From Paraburkholderia sp. BL25I1N1 (GTDB taxonomy: Bacteria > Pseudomonadota > Gammaproteobacteria > Burkholderiales > Burkholderiaceae), in contig NZ_PVZB01000001.1 of the NCBI RefSeq assembly GCF_003002025.1, forward strand, positions 558,001 through 622,000: a stretch of DNA of 64,000 nucleotides, given 5' to 3'. A program made the translations under genes and the position numbers. Each line of letters begins with the position of its first letter. Positions within the stretch are counted from its first letter, which is position 1. Below the pieces are notes generated by a model. The model worked only from the letters and a program-made list of their open reading frames with translations. It did not search any database and was not told where the DNA came from. Below, piece by piece: positions 17,247 to 28,503 of this stretch.

Positions 17247-17519
17247 TTAACGGCGACGGAATTGCGTGTTGCGAGCACCGCCGCCACCGGTGGCGCGCTC
17301 GTCTTTGTGACGGAAATTGATCCGGCCTTTGGTCAGATCGTAGACCGACAGTTCCAGCGTCACGCGGTCGCCCGCGAGAATACGGATGTGGTTCTTGCGC
17401 ATGCGTCCGGACGCGTAAGCGCCTACCACGACGCCGTTGTCGAGCGTCACGCGGTAACGGCTGTCCGGAAGTACTTCGTCGACGATACCGTCAAGTTCAA
17501 GCAGTTCTTCTTTCGCCAT
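17247..17519 (-). CDS. infA: Translation initiation factor IF-1, second (beta-proteobacterial) copy
   Basis: A 90-residue S1/OB-fold protein starting [19 protein letters not shown], with [40 protein letters not shown] and [12 protein letters not shown]-1 is normally 72 residues; the extra C-terminal tail rich in Gly and Arg ([15 protein letters not shown]) is typical of the additional copy in Burkholderiales. The start has an AGGAG site. It stands alone with no ribosomal protein genes nearby, unlike the primary infA. It may serve stress or cold-related translation, an inference. Confidence 0.93.
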   Translation of the reverse strand: MAKEELLELDGIVDEVLPDSRYRVTLDNGVVVGAYASGRMRKNHIRILAGDRVTLELSVYDLTKGRINFRHKDERATGGGGARNTQFRRR

Positions 17520-17586
17520 GCATAACTCCTGGTCGATGGGATAAGGGGTGTTGGTCGCCCACGCCGGGCAGCACAACATCAGATGG

Positions 17587-17613
17587 GGGCAAAAGCGGGC
17601 TTTTCGAGCCCGC
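17587..17613 (-). terminator. Intrinsic terminator after the small unknown gene at 17651-17932
   Basis: On the minus strand GCGGGCT, a 5-base loop and AGCCCGC form a 7-bp stem followed by TTTT. It lies just past the stop of the minus-strand gene at 17651 and ahead of infA, so it separates the two transcripts. Confidence 0.7.
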
Positions 17614-17650
17614 CGTACTGCGGTATCGGCCTATGTGCCGATAGTACCGC

Positions 17651-17932
17651 TCAAAGATCGGCGACGGACTGGCCGTCTACACGGCCGTCGATCAATTGTT
17701 CGGCGTGGGCCATGCACGCAATGCGCGCCTTGCCCGTGCCGTCGAACGGAAACAGGTACTGCAGACGGAACACACGCCCGTCGGCCGCCGCATTGGCGCC
17801 CACGCGGCAGATGCGCACCGACGCGTCGTAGCCGGCGTCCGGATTGCGGCTCGCCTGACCGTCCGCCGGGCGGCGCGGATAGACGAGCGGGTGAATTTCA
17901 TAACCCTTGTACGTCTTGACAACTGAATTCAT
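17651..17932 (-). CDS. Conserved hypothetical small protein
   Basis: A 93-residue soluble protein starting MNSVVKTYKGYEIHPLVYPR and containing YDASVRICRVGANAA, then FRLQYLFPFDGTGKARIACM and AHAEQLIDGRVDG. I do not recognise a named domain; the lay-out of short beta-prone blocks suggests a small OB- or tudor-like fold, but this is a guess. No signal peptide or membrane segment. It has its own intrinsic terminator and a long upstream gap, so it is probably monocistronic. Confidence 0.7.
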   Translation of the reverse strand: MNSVVKTYKGYEIHPLVYPRRPADGQASRNPDAGYDASVRICRVGANAAADGRVFRLQYLFPFDGTGKARIACMAHAEQLIDGRVDGQSVADL

Positions 17933-18500
17933 GAAGCACGTGTCCTGTAATACGTGGCCGACGTGTCACGCGTGTTACGCGCGGCACGACAGGCCGGGCA
18001 GCGCTGCACCTTGGGGCGCGCCGCCATGGAAAAAGGTTGGCACAGGCCCGATGGCAAGGGCTTGAGCGCGACCGCGCAAAAATCGCGGGTTCGATGGAGA
18101 AGAAACACGCTGATGTCGCGCAGACACCGGGCGCGTAAAGCTGAACACTCAGCTGCACGACTCGCGACGGCGAATGCTTGCGACGCATTGCCGGAGTGAC
18201 GGGATCGCCGGCGGGCGGCGGTCGAACAGTCGGGGGTGGTGCGCAGACGCCGGTTCGAGACTATCCGGAGTTGCCTGATGTTGCCTGCTAATGCGAATGC
18301 GGGGCACAGCTATTCCAATATGATGCACTAAATGGGGCTAATTGGATAGCAAAAAGTTCCAGGCAGGGGCAAACCGCCCGGCGGGCGGGGCTTCGAGGGC
18401 GCCCCAGTGGTCGCGGCCGGCATGCCGGGGCATGAGCGGCACGCCGGGTGAAGGTTGCGCCGTCATGGCGCGGGCACGGGACGATCAACAGACTCGTGCG
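17933..18500. other. Long intergenic region, no gene seen
   Basis: About 570 bases. Open frames here are antisense-like, with codon use unlike the neighbours. A locally AT-richer patch around 18300-18360 could hold a promoter for the minus-strand gene at 17651-17932. I see no RNA gene. Confidence 0.4.
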
Positions 18501-18719
18501 TCAGCGGGAAGTTTCGGCGACACGCTTCTGCAGCTCGCGCGACGCCGCCAGCGGAATGCGGGCGTCGTCCCAGCCGGCCAGCCATTCGACTTCCTTCGAT
18601 GTGAAAATCTGTCCATGATTGCGCAGCGTGTACTGCAGCGAATCGATGATGTGATTGCGGATGATTTCCGGCGTGCCTTCGTCATCCAGCACGGCGCGAA
18701 ACGCTTCAAGCGTGGCCAT
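18501..18719 (-). CDS. Small hypothetical protein
   Basis: A 72-residue acidic, mostly helical protein starting MATLEAFRAVLDDEGTPEII and containing SLQYTLRNHGQIF and KEVEWLAGWDDAR. The start is supported by GGAG seven bases upstream. Family not recognised. It is divergent from the YheO-like regulator at 18912. Confidence 0.65.
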   Translation of the reverse strand: MATLEAFRAVLDDEGTPEIIRNHIIDSLQYTLRNHGQIFTSKEVEWLAGWDDARIPLAASRELQKRVAETSR

Positions 18720-18911
18720 CAGTTGCTCCGTGAAATAGATGGGTCTTTTATCGCACGAAAAAAAATCGCTCGCCAAGCGGACAAAATTCGCCGCGTGAAG
18801 AAGCGCATCGGCGTTCGTTTTTTTGCGGGCGTGCCGGCGCCATGGTCGCCGGGCCCGGGCCGGGTGGCTACAATGGCGAGTTGCCGCATCCTTCGAACAT
18901 TGCGACTGCCC

Positions 18912-19556
18912 ATGCGCAACCCAAACGTGTCTCCCGTGAAAGACCTGCTGCTCGAGCGCTACGCTCCCATCGCCGACGGCATCGCGGCGCTTTTCTACCC
19001 GTGTGCCGAAGTGGTGATTCACGACCTGCGCGACCAGACTATCGCCTATCTCGTGAACAACCTGTCGAAGCTCGAAGTCGGCGGGCCGTCGGTGCTGGAC
19101 GAAGTCCATTACGCGGCGCGCGGCCAGACCATCGGCCCGTACGAAAAGCTCAACTGGGACGGCCGGCGCATGCGTTGCGTGAGCAACATCCTGTTCGACG
19201 ACGACGGCAAGCCGGCCGGCATGCTGTGCATCAACTTCAATATCGCGGTGTTCGAAGATGTGCGCTCCACGCTCGATCTGTTCATCAAAGGCGGCAATCT
19301 GACGGACGCGCCCACCGAGGAACTGTTCCGCGACGACTGGCAGGACCGCATCAACACGTATCTGCACACGTGGCTGCGCGAGCGGCAGATCGGCATCAAT
19401 GCGCTCACGCGCGAGCACAAGCGGGAAATCGTCGAGGCGCTGCACGCACAAGGCGCGTTTCGCGGCCGCAGTTCCGCGAACTACGTGGCCGCCGTGCTGA
19501 CGATGGGGCGCGCCACGGTCTACAAGATTCTCAAGCAGATGAAAGAGAGCGGCTGA
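18912..19556 (+). CDS. YheO/DauR-like PAS-domain transcriptional regulator
   Basis: A 214-residue protein with an N-terminal YheO-like PAS domain (LLERYAPIADGIAALFYPCA, EVVIHDLRDQTIAYLVNNLS, GRRMRCVSNILFDDDGKPAG, MLCINFNI) and a C-terminal HTH of the YheO/TrpR-like type (EHKREIVEALHAQGAFRG, NYVAAVLTMGRATVYKILK). DauR, a member of this family, controls D-arginine use. No obvious target operon is adjacent. The ATG at 18912 is the first that leaves a complete PAS domain; the ribosome-binding site is weak. Confidence 0.85.
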   Translation: MRNPNVSPVKDLLLERYAPIADGIAALFYPCAEVVIHDLRDQTIAYLVNNLSKLEVGGPSVLDEVHYAARGQTIGPYEKLNWDGRRMRCVSNILFDDDGKPAGMLCINFNIAVFEDVRSTLDLFIKGGNLTDAPTEELFRDDWQDRINTYLHTWLRERQIGINALTREHKREIVEALHAQGAFRGRSSANYVAAVLTMGRATVYKILKQMKESG

Positions 19557-19612
19557 CGGCTCGGCCGTTGCCGTGCTTAACGGTCGAGATGGATCGATTC
19601 AGGGAGAACGGA

Positions 19613-19807
19613 ATGGTGCGATACCGGCATTACAAAGGCGGGATTTACGAACTGGTTTGCGAGGCCACGCTCGAGTCGGACCCGACGGTCACGATGATCG
19701 TCTACAAAGCGAGCAATGGTACGATCTGGACGCGTCCGGCTTCGGTATTTTTCGAAATGATCGAAGTGGACGGCGCCAAGGCGCCGCGCTTCGCGCCGAT
19801 CGACTAG
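19613..19807 (+). CDS. DUF1653 family protein
   Basis: A 64-residue protein with the DUF1653 pattern: RYRHYKGGIYELVCEATLES, VYKASNGTIWTRP, and FFEMIEVDGAKAPRFAPI. Function unknown; it is a small beta-rich domain. The ATG is behind GGGAGA; a second in-frame ATG at 19589 would add eight residues. It lies between the regulator and the Pmp3 gene and is probably co-transcribed with them. Confidence 0.85.
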   Translation: MVRYRHYKGGIYELVCEATLESDPTVTMIVYKASNGTIWTRPASVFFEMIEVDGAKAPRFAPID

Positions 19808-19832
19808 TCAGTATCAACAACGGGAAATCCGC

Positions 19833-20027
19833 ATGCGCCTACTGCTTGCCATCATTCTGCCGTGGTTCCAGTTCTTTACGATCGGCCGCCCGTTTGCGGG
19901 CATCATCTGCCTGATCCTGCAAATCACGTTGATCGGCTGGATTCCGGCCGCGATCTGGTCGGTGTATGCGCTGAGCCAGTACAACACCGACAGGAAAATT
20001 GAGCGGGCGATGGGGAATGGGCGGTAA
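19833..20027 (+). CDS. Pmp3/YqaE family small membrane protein
   Basis: A 64-residue protein with two hydrophobic helices: residues 1-30 (LLAIILPWFQFFTIGRPFAG) and 31-50 (LQITLIGWIPAAIWSVYAL). The C-terminal tail is polar. It fits the UPF0057/Pmp3 family of stress-linked plasma-membrane proteolipids, although the usual P-P motif of helix 1 is replaced by PWFQF. Confidence 0.75.
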   Translation: MRLLLAIILPWFQFFTIGRPFAGIICLILQITLIGWIPAAIWSVYALSQYNTDRKIERAMGNGR

Positions 20028-20070
20028 AGGGTGACCTATCACGAACACCCGGCCGCAACGTGAAGTCCGT

Positions 20071-21237
20071 ATGGATACCGTAGCCAGCGTAGCCAGCAAT
20101 CGCGCCAGGAAAAACGCCGACATCCAGTGTCTTCGTGCGATCGCGATTATCTTCGTGATGTTGCAGCACTATCGGAATCGTCTGCCGGCGCCCGCGCTAT
20201 ATCACAAGCTGTTCGACTTCATGACGCCGTGGGCAGGCGTGGATCTGTTCTTCGCGATCTCCGGATTCCTCGTATGCAAGACGTTGATCGAGCATCTGGC
20301 GCGTGAACCGAGGGCGTTCGCCTTTGCAAACTTCTGGCGCAGACGCTGCGCACGATTGCTTCCGGCACTGGTGTTCTGGGCCGCCGTTTCGATCGCCGTG
20401 GGCGCGCTGGTGGGGACATCGGCGGTTGTGGGCGCATGGGACGCGTCGAAGGGCGCGCTGGCGGGCATTTTCGGCGTTGCCAACCTCTATTGGACCTATT
20501 GCGCGCAGCACGGCATGACCCGCTGCGTTCAGGCGGATTACAACAGTCACTTCTGGTCGCTCGCGCTCGAGTGGCAGTTGTACATACTGCTCGCCTTGCT
20601 CGTCGCCTTTTTCCGGGTGAGAACGGCGATGGCATTATTTGCGGTGATTGCCCTGATCGCCTCGAGCTTTCCGGCGCCGAACTTCAGCTATGCATGGTCT
20701 TTACGTCCTCAGGCATTCTTTCTCGGCGCCCTCATCTTTGTTGTCGTGCGGGCGCATCCAGGATTGTTGATTGGCCGCACGGTTCAAAGTACCTGGTTCA
20801 GACGCTCAGCGCTGTTTGTCGGGCTGCTCATGACGTTTTGCGCGCCCAACTATCTGCAGGAGCCGTACGTGATACCGACGGTGAGCGTCGGCGCGGCGCT
20901 CGCTTTGTTCTCGACGCTGAGTGTGGGGCTGACCTATCCCACGCTCGTGTCACGCGTGCTGGAATGGATTGGCGAGCGTTCCTATTCCATTTACCTGTGC
21001 CATTTTTCCGTCATCTTTTGCTTGCGAAAGCTGACAGCCGCCATGCCGGGATTCGCAAACCTGTCGTCCGCGTGGACCTTCTTGCCCTGTGCGTTTGCTT
21101 TGGTGTTCATCTCTTTTGTGGCCGCGGACTTCAGCTATCGAAAGATCGAACTGCCGATGATCAAGCGCTTCTCGTGGAAAAGGAAGGCGCAAGCGCTGGA
21201 CGGCCAGCCTAGTTTGTCCGACAACGCCGCGCGCTGA
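20071..21237 (+). CDS. Acyltransferase-3 family integral membrane protein
   Basis: A 388-residue protein with about ten transmembrane helices. It opens with DIQCLRAIAIIFVMLQHYRN, the family start in which a catalytic His sits near the membrane (LxxH), and has PWAGVDLFFAISGFL, NFWRRRCARLLPA, and HFWSLALEWQLYI, all diagnostic of the OafA/ExoZ/NodX family. Such enzymes O-acetylate surface polysaccharides, peptidoglycan or lipids. No polysaccharide genes are adjacent, so the acceptor is unknown. Its sequence is more AT-rich than its neighbours. Confidence 0.88.
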   Translation: MDTVASVASNRARKNADIQCLRAIAIIFVMLQHYRNRLPAPALYHKLFDFMTPWAGVDLFFAISGFLVCKTLIEHLAREPRAFAFANFWRRRCARLLPALVFWAAVSIAVGALVGTSAVVGAWDASKGALAGIFGVANLYWTYCAQHGMTRCVQADYNSHFWSLALEWQLYILLALLVAFFRVRTAMALFAVIALIASSFPAPNFSYAWSLRPQAFFLGALIFVVVRAHPGLLIGRTVQSTWFRRSALFVGLLMTFCAPNYLQEPYVIPTVSVGAALALFSTLSVGLTYPTLVSRVLEWIGERSYSIYLCHFSVIFCLRKLTAAMPGFANLSSAWTFLPCAFALVFISFVAADFSYRKIELPMIKRFSWKRKAQALDGQPSLSDNAAR

Positions 21238-21317
21238 TTCGAAGGGGCGTGGCGCGGATCGAGACGACGGGCACGCCGCCAGCGCGTGCAGCAGGAGGCG
21301 ATGGCGGAGATGTCGTA

Positions 21318-21617
21318 TTACGTTGGCGTCGCGTCCGGCGCATCGATAACCAGATCGGTCTCGGCGACCGCGACACAAGGCAGGATAAAACCTTCCGCCT
21401 TTTCCTCCCTGCTCAGTCCGGGCCATTCGATCGTGTAAGAGACCGTGCCGCTGACCAGACGGCAGATGCACGTCCGGCACGTCCCATTCCGGCACGAGCG
21501 CGGCAAACGCAGATTCGCAAAGCCGGCGGCTTCGAGAATCGTCAGCGAATCGGGTGCTTCGAAGCTGCAGCCGAGCGGCTCGACGCGAACAAGGGGCGGG
21601 CGGGTGGAGTCGGACAT
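21318..21617 (-). CDS. Plant-type [2Fe-2S] ferredoxin
   Basis: A 99-residue protein with the cluster motif CRNGTCRTCIC (Cx4Cx2C) and a fourth ligand in ILPCVA about 30 residues later, the chloroplast-ferredoxin arrangement. It is a soluble electron carrier for oxygenases or reductases. None of those is adjacent; the gene stands alone, just downstream in direction from the AcoR-like activator gene. Confidence 0.88.
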   Translation of the reverse strand: MSDSTRPPLVRVEPLGCSFEAPDSLTILEAAGFANLRLPRSCRNGTCRTCICRLVSGTVSYTIEWPGLSREEKAEGFILPCVAVAETDLVIDAPDATPT

Positions 21618-21687
21618 CGTGTGAGTCTGTGACGGAGTGCGCCACACTTTACACGTTCCCGCTTCAGTTGCCTTTCCTGCCGCGTCT

Positions 21688-23679
<1,992 letters not shown>

Positions 23680-23684
23680 GGCAT

Positions 23685-24078
23685 GTCTCCGGTGAAACGG
23701 ATGCGGCGGGTACGTTGCCCTCGCTCTATGCCGCAGCGCAACATGCGCGCTCGCGGCCGAACACCGATATTACAGGACGAAACGCGCCGCGCGCGGCAGC
23801 GAAAAAACGGAAACGCTACGGGCGCCATGCCTCAAAAAAACGCGTACAGCACCAAAATCAGGCAAACGGAAAGGAAAACTTGCGCCGTGGCCGAACTCGT
23901 CTAAAGTGAATCAAATCACCTCCGCAGGCCGCGAACTATTCCGCGCCGCAATCAGGTGACGAGCCCGCGTCGTCAGCATTGGACAAGGAGGTTGGCGCTA
24001 GCGACGCGATCAGACGCAACCGGCGTGCGCACTACCAGGCTACACCACGCGCAGCACCTACCTTCCAGGTGAACACCC
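23685..24078. other. Intergenic region between divergent genes
   Basis: About 390 bases separate the AcoR-like gene and the DUF1488 gene. It includes AT-richer tracts around 23800-23910. I find no gene or convincing sigma-54 promoter. Confidence 0.4.
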
Positions 24079-24369
24079 ATGCAGATCCTATTCCCCAATG
24101 AAACTCCTGAATATTCAGGTCGCGAACTCACCTTGGCGTTCCCGGCGATGGTCGATGGGCAGAGGGTGGAATGCATGATCACGGCGGAGGCACTGGAAGA
24201 CCACTACGGCGCCGCATCGCCGCGTCTGGAGGACATGGTCGGCGCTTTCGACACGCATCGCGCCCGGATCGAAGCGGCCACGCGGCGTCTGATCTCGGAA
24301 ACGCGAGCGCAATGTCTCGTGCTGAGAAGCGGCTATGTGCGCTTCTACGAAGCCAACTGGCGTAATTGA
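24079..24369 (+). CDS. DUF1488 family protein
   Basis: A 96-residue protein with the DUF1488 layout: MQILFPNETPEYSGRELTLA, FPAMVDGQRVECMITAEALE, DHYGA, then a helical segment ending SGYVRFYEANWRN. Small uncharacterised proteins of this type are common in Burkholderiales. The start is preceded by AGGTGAAC. Confidence 0.82.
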   Translation: MQILFPNETPEYSGRELTLAFPAMVDGQRVECMITAEALEDHYGAASPRLEDMVGAFDTHRARIEAATRRLISETRAQCLVLRSGYVRFYEANWRN

Positions 24370-24527
24370 CTGAGGGCATTTCCGACCTCCGGTCGGCCGA
24401 CGCTGCAAGCAGGACAGCCGCGCAAGAAGCAGAAGTCGAGGAAACTCACGCGCGGCATCGAACATTCAAACCGTCGGCGGCTAGCCATCCCGCTCGTGTG
24501 CGAATGCGAATGTGAGCGCGCTCGCGC

Positions 24528-25058
24528 TTAAATCATCCGCCGCAGCGTCCGATCCTTGAGCACCACGTGATGCGCGATTGCCGCCAGCGCGTGCAAGCCG
24601 ATCACCCAATAAAACGCATTGCCGAGCCACTCGTGCGCCGTCTTGAGCAACGGACGCGCGACAGGATCCGCGCCGACCAGCGTGTAGTCGATGTTGAGCC
24701 ACGCCAGCGTGACCGGATGTCCGCCGGTGTTGATCATCAGGATGCCGAGCAGCGGCTGCACGAAGATGAAAATGTACAGCGCGAGATGCGCGGCCCGCGC
24801 CAGAAAGGCGAGCAGACGGTTGCTGTCCACTTCAGCGGGCGCCCCGGCCCACAGTCGCCATACGAGACGCAAACAGGCCAGCCCGAGCACCAGCGTGCCG
24901 CACCAGAAATGCACGCTGCTCCAGAGCGCGCGGCTGTCGCTACCCTTGGGCCCGCGAATCTCGATCGCCAGATAAGCCAGCGCGATCAGCAGAAACATCG
25001 CCCAGTGGAAGAAAATAGCGGGCGCCGTATAGCGGTCCGAGGTGCGGCTGTAAGACAT
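24528..25058 (-). CDS. Cytochrome b561
   Basis: A 176-residue inner-membrane protein with four hydrophobic helices and the haem-ligand histidines of the prokaryotic b561 family: IFFHWAMFLL, SVHFWCGTL, TAHEWLGNAFYWVIGLH and ALAAIAHHVVLKDRTLRRM. CybB-type proteins oxidise ubiquinol, in some cases with superoxide. It is monocistronic and lies between DUF1488 and the purine permease. Confidence 0.92.
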   Translation of the reverse strand: MSYSRTSDRYTAPAIFFHWAMFLLIALAYLAIEIRGPKGSDSRALWSSVHFWCGTLVLGLACLRLVWRLWAGAPAEVDSNRLLAFLARAAHLALYIFIFVQPLLGILMINTGGHPVTLAWLNIDYTLVGADPVARPLLKTAHEWLGNAFYWVIGLHALAAIAHHVVLKDRTLRRMI

Positions 25059-25195
25059 GTAGGGAACTCCCGTGTACAGGTCGATCGTTTTTATGAATCA
25101 CCGGATGATAAACGGTGCCCGGCCGGAATGGGCACCGTCAATAAAACCGTCGTTGATCCAGACCCGGGTTTGGCCGACGAGCGTCCGCGCCGCGC

Positions 25196-26497
25196 CTACT
25201 CGCTGCCGAGATAGAAATACCGGAACAGGAAAATCGCCGCGATGATCCATACCACCAGCTTCACTTTGCGCGCCTGGCCGGTCAACAGTTTCAGGCCCGC
25301 ATACGAAATGAAGCCGAACGCGACGCCATTGGCGATCGAATAAGTGAAGGGCATCAGCAGGGCGGTGAGCGCGGCCGGCACGACTTCGGTGGCGTCGTCC
25401 CACGGCAGGTCGAGCATTTCGCGCAGCATCAGGCACGACACGTACAGCAGCGCCGGCGCGGTCGCATAACCGGGCACCACGCCCGCCAGCGGCGCGAAAA
25501 ACAGTGCCGCGAGAAACAGCACGGCCACGGTGATGGCCGTCACGCCCGTGCGCCCGCCGGCTTGCACACCCGACGCGCTTTCGATGTACGCCGTGGTCGA
25601 CGATGTGCCCAGCATCGAGCCGGCCAGAATGGCGGTGCTGTCGGCAAGCAGCGCGCGGTTCAGCCGATGCATCTTGCCTTCCACCAGCAGCCCGGCGCGA
25701 TTGGCCACGCCCATCAGCGTGCCGGTCGCATCGAACAGTTCGACGAGGAAGAACACGAGAATCACGTTGAGCACACCGCCCGACAGCGCGCCGCGAATGT
25801 CGAGCTGGAACAGCGTCGGCGAAATGGACGGCGGCGCGGAGACGATGCCGTGAAACTGATTGCCGCCGAAGAAGAAGCTCAGCACCGTCACGCCGACGAT
25901 GCCGATCAGGATCGAGCCGCGTACTCGCAGATGGTCCAGCGTGACGATCGCGAAGAAGCCGATCACCGCGAGAATCACGTGCGGATTGTGCAGGTCGCCG
26001 AGCGTCACGAGCGTGGCGGGATTACCCACCACCACGCCGGCCGACTTCAGCGAAATGATCGCGAGAAAGAGGCCGATACCGCCGGTGATGGCAATGCGTA
26101 TCGAATGCGGAATGCCGTTGACGATCACTTCACGCACGCGAAACAGCGTGACGATCAGGAACAGGCAGCCGGAAATGAATACCGCGCCGAGCGCGGCTTG
26201 CCAGGTGAATCCCATGCCTTTCACGACGGTGTACGCGAAGTACGCGTTCAGGCCCATGCCCGGCGCGAGCGCGATCGGATAGTTCGCGTAGAGACCCATG
26301 ATCAGCGAAGCGAGCGCGGCCACGATGCAGGTCGCGACGAACACCGCGTCCTTCGGCATGCCGGCGTCGCCGAGAATCGCCGGGTTGACGAAGATGATGT
26401 AGGCCATCGTCAGGAAGGTGGTCAGGCCGGCGAGCACTTCGGTGCGCAGGTTGGTGCCGGCGGCTTCGAAGCCGAAGTAGCGTTGTATGGAGTCCAT
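25196..26497 (-). CDS. AzgA-type purine (adenine/guanine/hypoxanthine) permease
   Basis: A 433-residue NCS2 transporter with 12-14 helices. It begins MDSIQRYFGFEAAGTNLRTE, the AzgA start, followed by TFLTMAYIIFVNPAIL, APGMGLNAYFAYTVV and the C-terminal ALFFAPLAGVVPGYATAPAL. GTSSTTAYIESASGVQAGGR matches the conserved substrate-site loop. These proteins import purine bases with protons. The start at 26497 is chosen because upstream in-frame codons would add a non-conserved polar extension. Confidence 0.92.
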   Translation of the reverse strand: MDSIQRYFGFEAAGTNLRTEVLAGLTTFLTMAYIIFVNPAILGDAGMPKDAVFVATCIVAALASLIMGLYANYPIALAPGMGLNAYFAYTVVKGMGFTWQAALGAVFISGCLFLIVTLFRVREVIVNGIPHSIRIAITGGIGLFLAIISLKSAGVVVGNPATLVTLGDLHNPHVILAVIGFFAIVTLDHLRVRGSILIGIVGVTVLSFFFGGNQFHGIVSAPPSISPTLFQLDIRGALSGGVLNVILVFFLVELFDATGTLMGVANRAGLLVEGKMHRLNRALLADSTAILAGSMLGTSSTTAYIESASGVQAGGRTGVTAITVAVLFLAALFFAPLAGVVPGYATAPALLYVSCLMLREMLDLPWDDATEVVPAALTALLMPFTYSIANGVAFGFISYAGLKLLTGQARKVKLVVWIIAAIFLFRYFYLGSE

Positions 26498-26653
26498 GAG
26501 GCGGGTCTCTCGTCGTTCAGAAAGCGTTTTGTTGTGATTGGGGCGGCGAAGGCGCCGTGTCGCCGGAGTGACGGGCGCTATGGCCACGGCCGGATTGTAG
26601 TCAGGATCGGCGGCGGCGTGCCGCATTGTGTGACCTGGCGGCCGTGTAAAAGC

Positions 26654-27151
26654 TCATTCGACGGGTGGTTCGTCGGCAGATTGTGGCGCCGATGCATCAG
26701 GCTGCGGCCGTTGGCGCGCCAGCCAGCGGTCCAGTTCGCCCGCGAAGCTTTTGCTGTCGCGCTGGCTGAAGGCCGAAGGGCCGCCCGTATCGACGCCGCT
26801 GCTGCGCAGCTGGTCGAGCATGGAGCGCATGCGCAGCCGTTCTTCGATCGTGCCGGGCGTGTACCAGTTGCCGCGCGGATCGAGCGCCTGCGCGTTTTTG
26901 GCCAGCACGGCGGCGGCGAGCGGAATGTCGGCGGTAATCACGAGATCGCCCGCGACGACGCGTTCGGCGATGAGGTCGTCGGCGGCGTCGAAGCCGGCCG
27001 GCACCTGGATCGCGCGGATCAGCGGCGAAGGCGGCACGCGCAGAAACGAATTGGCGACCAGCGTCAGTGACGTGTTGGTGCGGCGTGCGGCACGGTACAG
27101 CATGTCCTTGATCACGACGGGGCAGGCGTCGGCATCAACCCAGATTGACAT
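26654..27151 (-). CDS. UPF0178 (YaiI/YqxD) family protein
   Basis: A 165-residue protein starting [20 protein letters not shown] and containing [29 protein letters not shown], and [15 protein letters not shown]. These are the hallmark motifs of UPF0178, a PIN/NYN-like fold with clustered acidic residues (DADACP, TADIPLA) that suggest nuclease-like chemistry, unproven. The last 20 residues are a polar Pro/Ala-rich tail. Confidence 0.9.
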   Translation of the reverse strand: MSIWVDADACPVVIKDMLYRAARRTNTSLTLVANSFLRVPPSPLIRAIQVPAGFDAADDLIAERVVAGDLVITADIPLAAAVLAKNAQALDPRGNWYTPGTIEERLRMRSMLDQLRSSGVDTGGPSAFSQRDSKSFAGELDRWLARQRPQPDASAPQSADEPPVE

Positions 27152-27342
27152 GGTTCGGATTCCGGCAGCGGGTTGTCGAAGGGGCGAGATGATACCTTGC
27201 CAGCGCACGGGGTGGCGCGGCAAGCTAATTGACGATGTCGCGGAAAAGGGTGAAGCGGGGAAAGCCGGAAGGCATGCGGGCCGAACCACGCCCGCGACCG
27301 TTGCAGTCGCAGGCAGCGCCGCACGCCGCGCGGTGGCTCGCG

Positions 27343-27600
27343 TTACTGCGTCATCGTCCCGCCCGATTCCTGCGCCCGGCGTGCCGCGACGATGCGGCCC
27401 GCGCGCTGCGCATTCTCCGGATAGTTGATCCAGTCGAGCGGATCGTAGCCGGCGGCACGCCATTCGGTCAGATCGGCCTTCACCTGGGCGCGCGTTTTCG
27501 GCGCCGACGGATCGTAAGGCCGCGCCGACTGCGCAAACGCGGTGCTCATACTCACGGCGGCCAACAGCGCGCCGAATCCAGCTAGAGAAACAATTTTCAT
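27343..27600 (-). CDS. DUF4148 family small secreted protein
   Basis: An 85-residue protein with a signal peptide of about 23 residues ([24 protein letters not shown]). The mature part has the DUF4148 motif [20 protein letters not shown] then [17 protein letters not shown]. This family is abundant and nearly restricted to Burkholderiales. Function unknown; probably periplasmic. The start follows AGAGGAGC. Confidence 0.88.
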   Translation of the reverse strand: MKIVSLAGFGALLAAVSMSTAFAQSARPYDPSAPKTRAQVKADLTEWRAAGYDPLDWINYPENAQRAGRIVAARRAQESGGTMTQ

Positions 27601-27729
27601 GACGAGCTCCTCTGGAGCGGTTAAAAACGACCCCGGCATTTTAGTTTTGGTATGCATTTCAAGTAAGGCGATTGAAGGCAATGCACCATTTCGCCCAGTG
27701 AATCAAACCGGGCTGAATGATTCTGTGGT

Positions 27730-28503
27730 TCACGGCGCCGACGGCTTGCTGAAACGGTCCAGGACAGCGCTCAGCAGGTCGATCGGCAGCGGGAAGACGA
27801 TCGTCGAGTTCTTGTCGGCGGCGATCGTCGTGAGGGTTTGCAGGTAGCGCAACTGCATCGCCTGGGGCTGGCGCGACAGCGTCTGCGCCGCTTCCAGCAG
27901 GTGTTGGGATGCCTGCAATTCGCCTTCCGCATGAATCACCTTGGCGCGCCGCTCGCGTTCGGCTTCGGCCTGGCGGGCAATCGCACGGATCATCGTTTCG
28001 TTGATATCCACGTGCTTGATTTCCACGATCGACACCTTGATGCCCCACGCGTCGGTCTGGGCATCGAGCACTTTCTGGATATCGGCATTGAGCTGCTCGC
28101 GGTCCGCCAGCAATTCGTCGAGTTCGTGTTTGCCGAGCACCGCACGCAAGGTCGTCTGCGATAACTGGCTGGTCGCCTCGAAGTAACGCGCCACCTGGAT
28201 CACCGCCTTCTCCGGATCCACCACGCGGAAATACACCACGGCGTTGACCTTCACCGAGACGTTGTCGCGCGTGATCACGTCTTGCGGCGGCACGTCGAAC
28301 ACGACGGTGCGCAGATCCATGCGCACGGCCTGCTGCACGATGGGAATGATCAGCACGAGGCCCGGCCCCTTGACCTTCCAGAAACGCCCGAGCATGAACA
28401 CGACGCCGCGTTCGTACTCCCGAAAAATCCGTATCGATGAGGCAACCAGCGCGGCCGCCAGCAGAATCAGAATGCTGCTAAAGCCGAATGTGAAACCGAT
28501 CAT
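27730..28503 (-). CDS. Slipin/stomatin-like SPFH-domain membrane protein
   Basis: A 257-residue protein with one N-terminal membrane helix ([16 protein letters not shown]) then an SPFH/Band-7 domain: [39 protein letters not shown], and [18 protein letters not shown] stretch ahead of a coiled coil ([20 protein letters not shown]). It overlaps the upstream protease gene by ATGA. Stomatin and NfeD proteins form a conserved pair in which the protease cleaves the stomatin C-terminus and the pair organises membrane microdomains. Confidence 0.93.
   Translation of the reverse strand: MIGFTFGFSSILILLAAALVASSIRIFREYERGVVFMLGRFWKVKGPGLVLIIPIVQQAVRMDLRTVVFDVPPQDVITRDNVSVKVNAVVYFRVVDPEKAVIQVARYFEATSQLSQTTLRAVLGKHELDELLADREQLNADIQKVLDAQTDAWGIKVSIVEIKHVDINETMIRAIARQAEAERERRAKVIHAEGELQASQHLLEAAQTLSRQPQAMQLRYLQTLTTIAADKNSTIVFPLPIDLLSAVLDRFSKPSAP

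Noticed and set aside
23980..24010. Possible sigma-54 promoter (TGGACAAGGAGGTTGGCGC) near the AcoR-like activator
   Set aside because: The -24/-12 elements do not keep the GG...GC spacing and identity expected for sigma-54, and the downstream gene is a DUF1488 protein.
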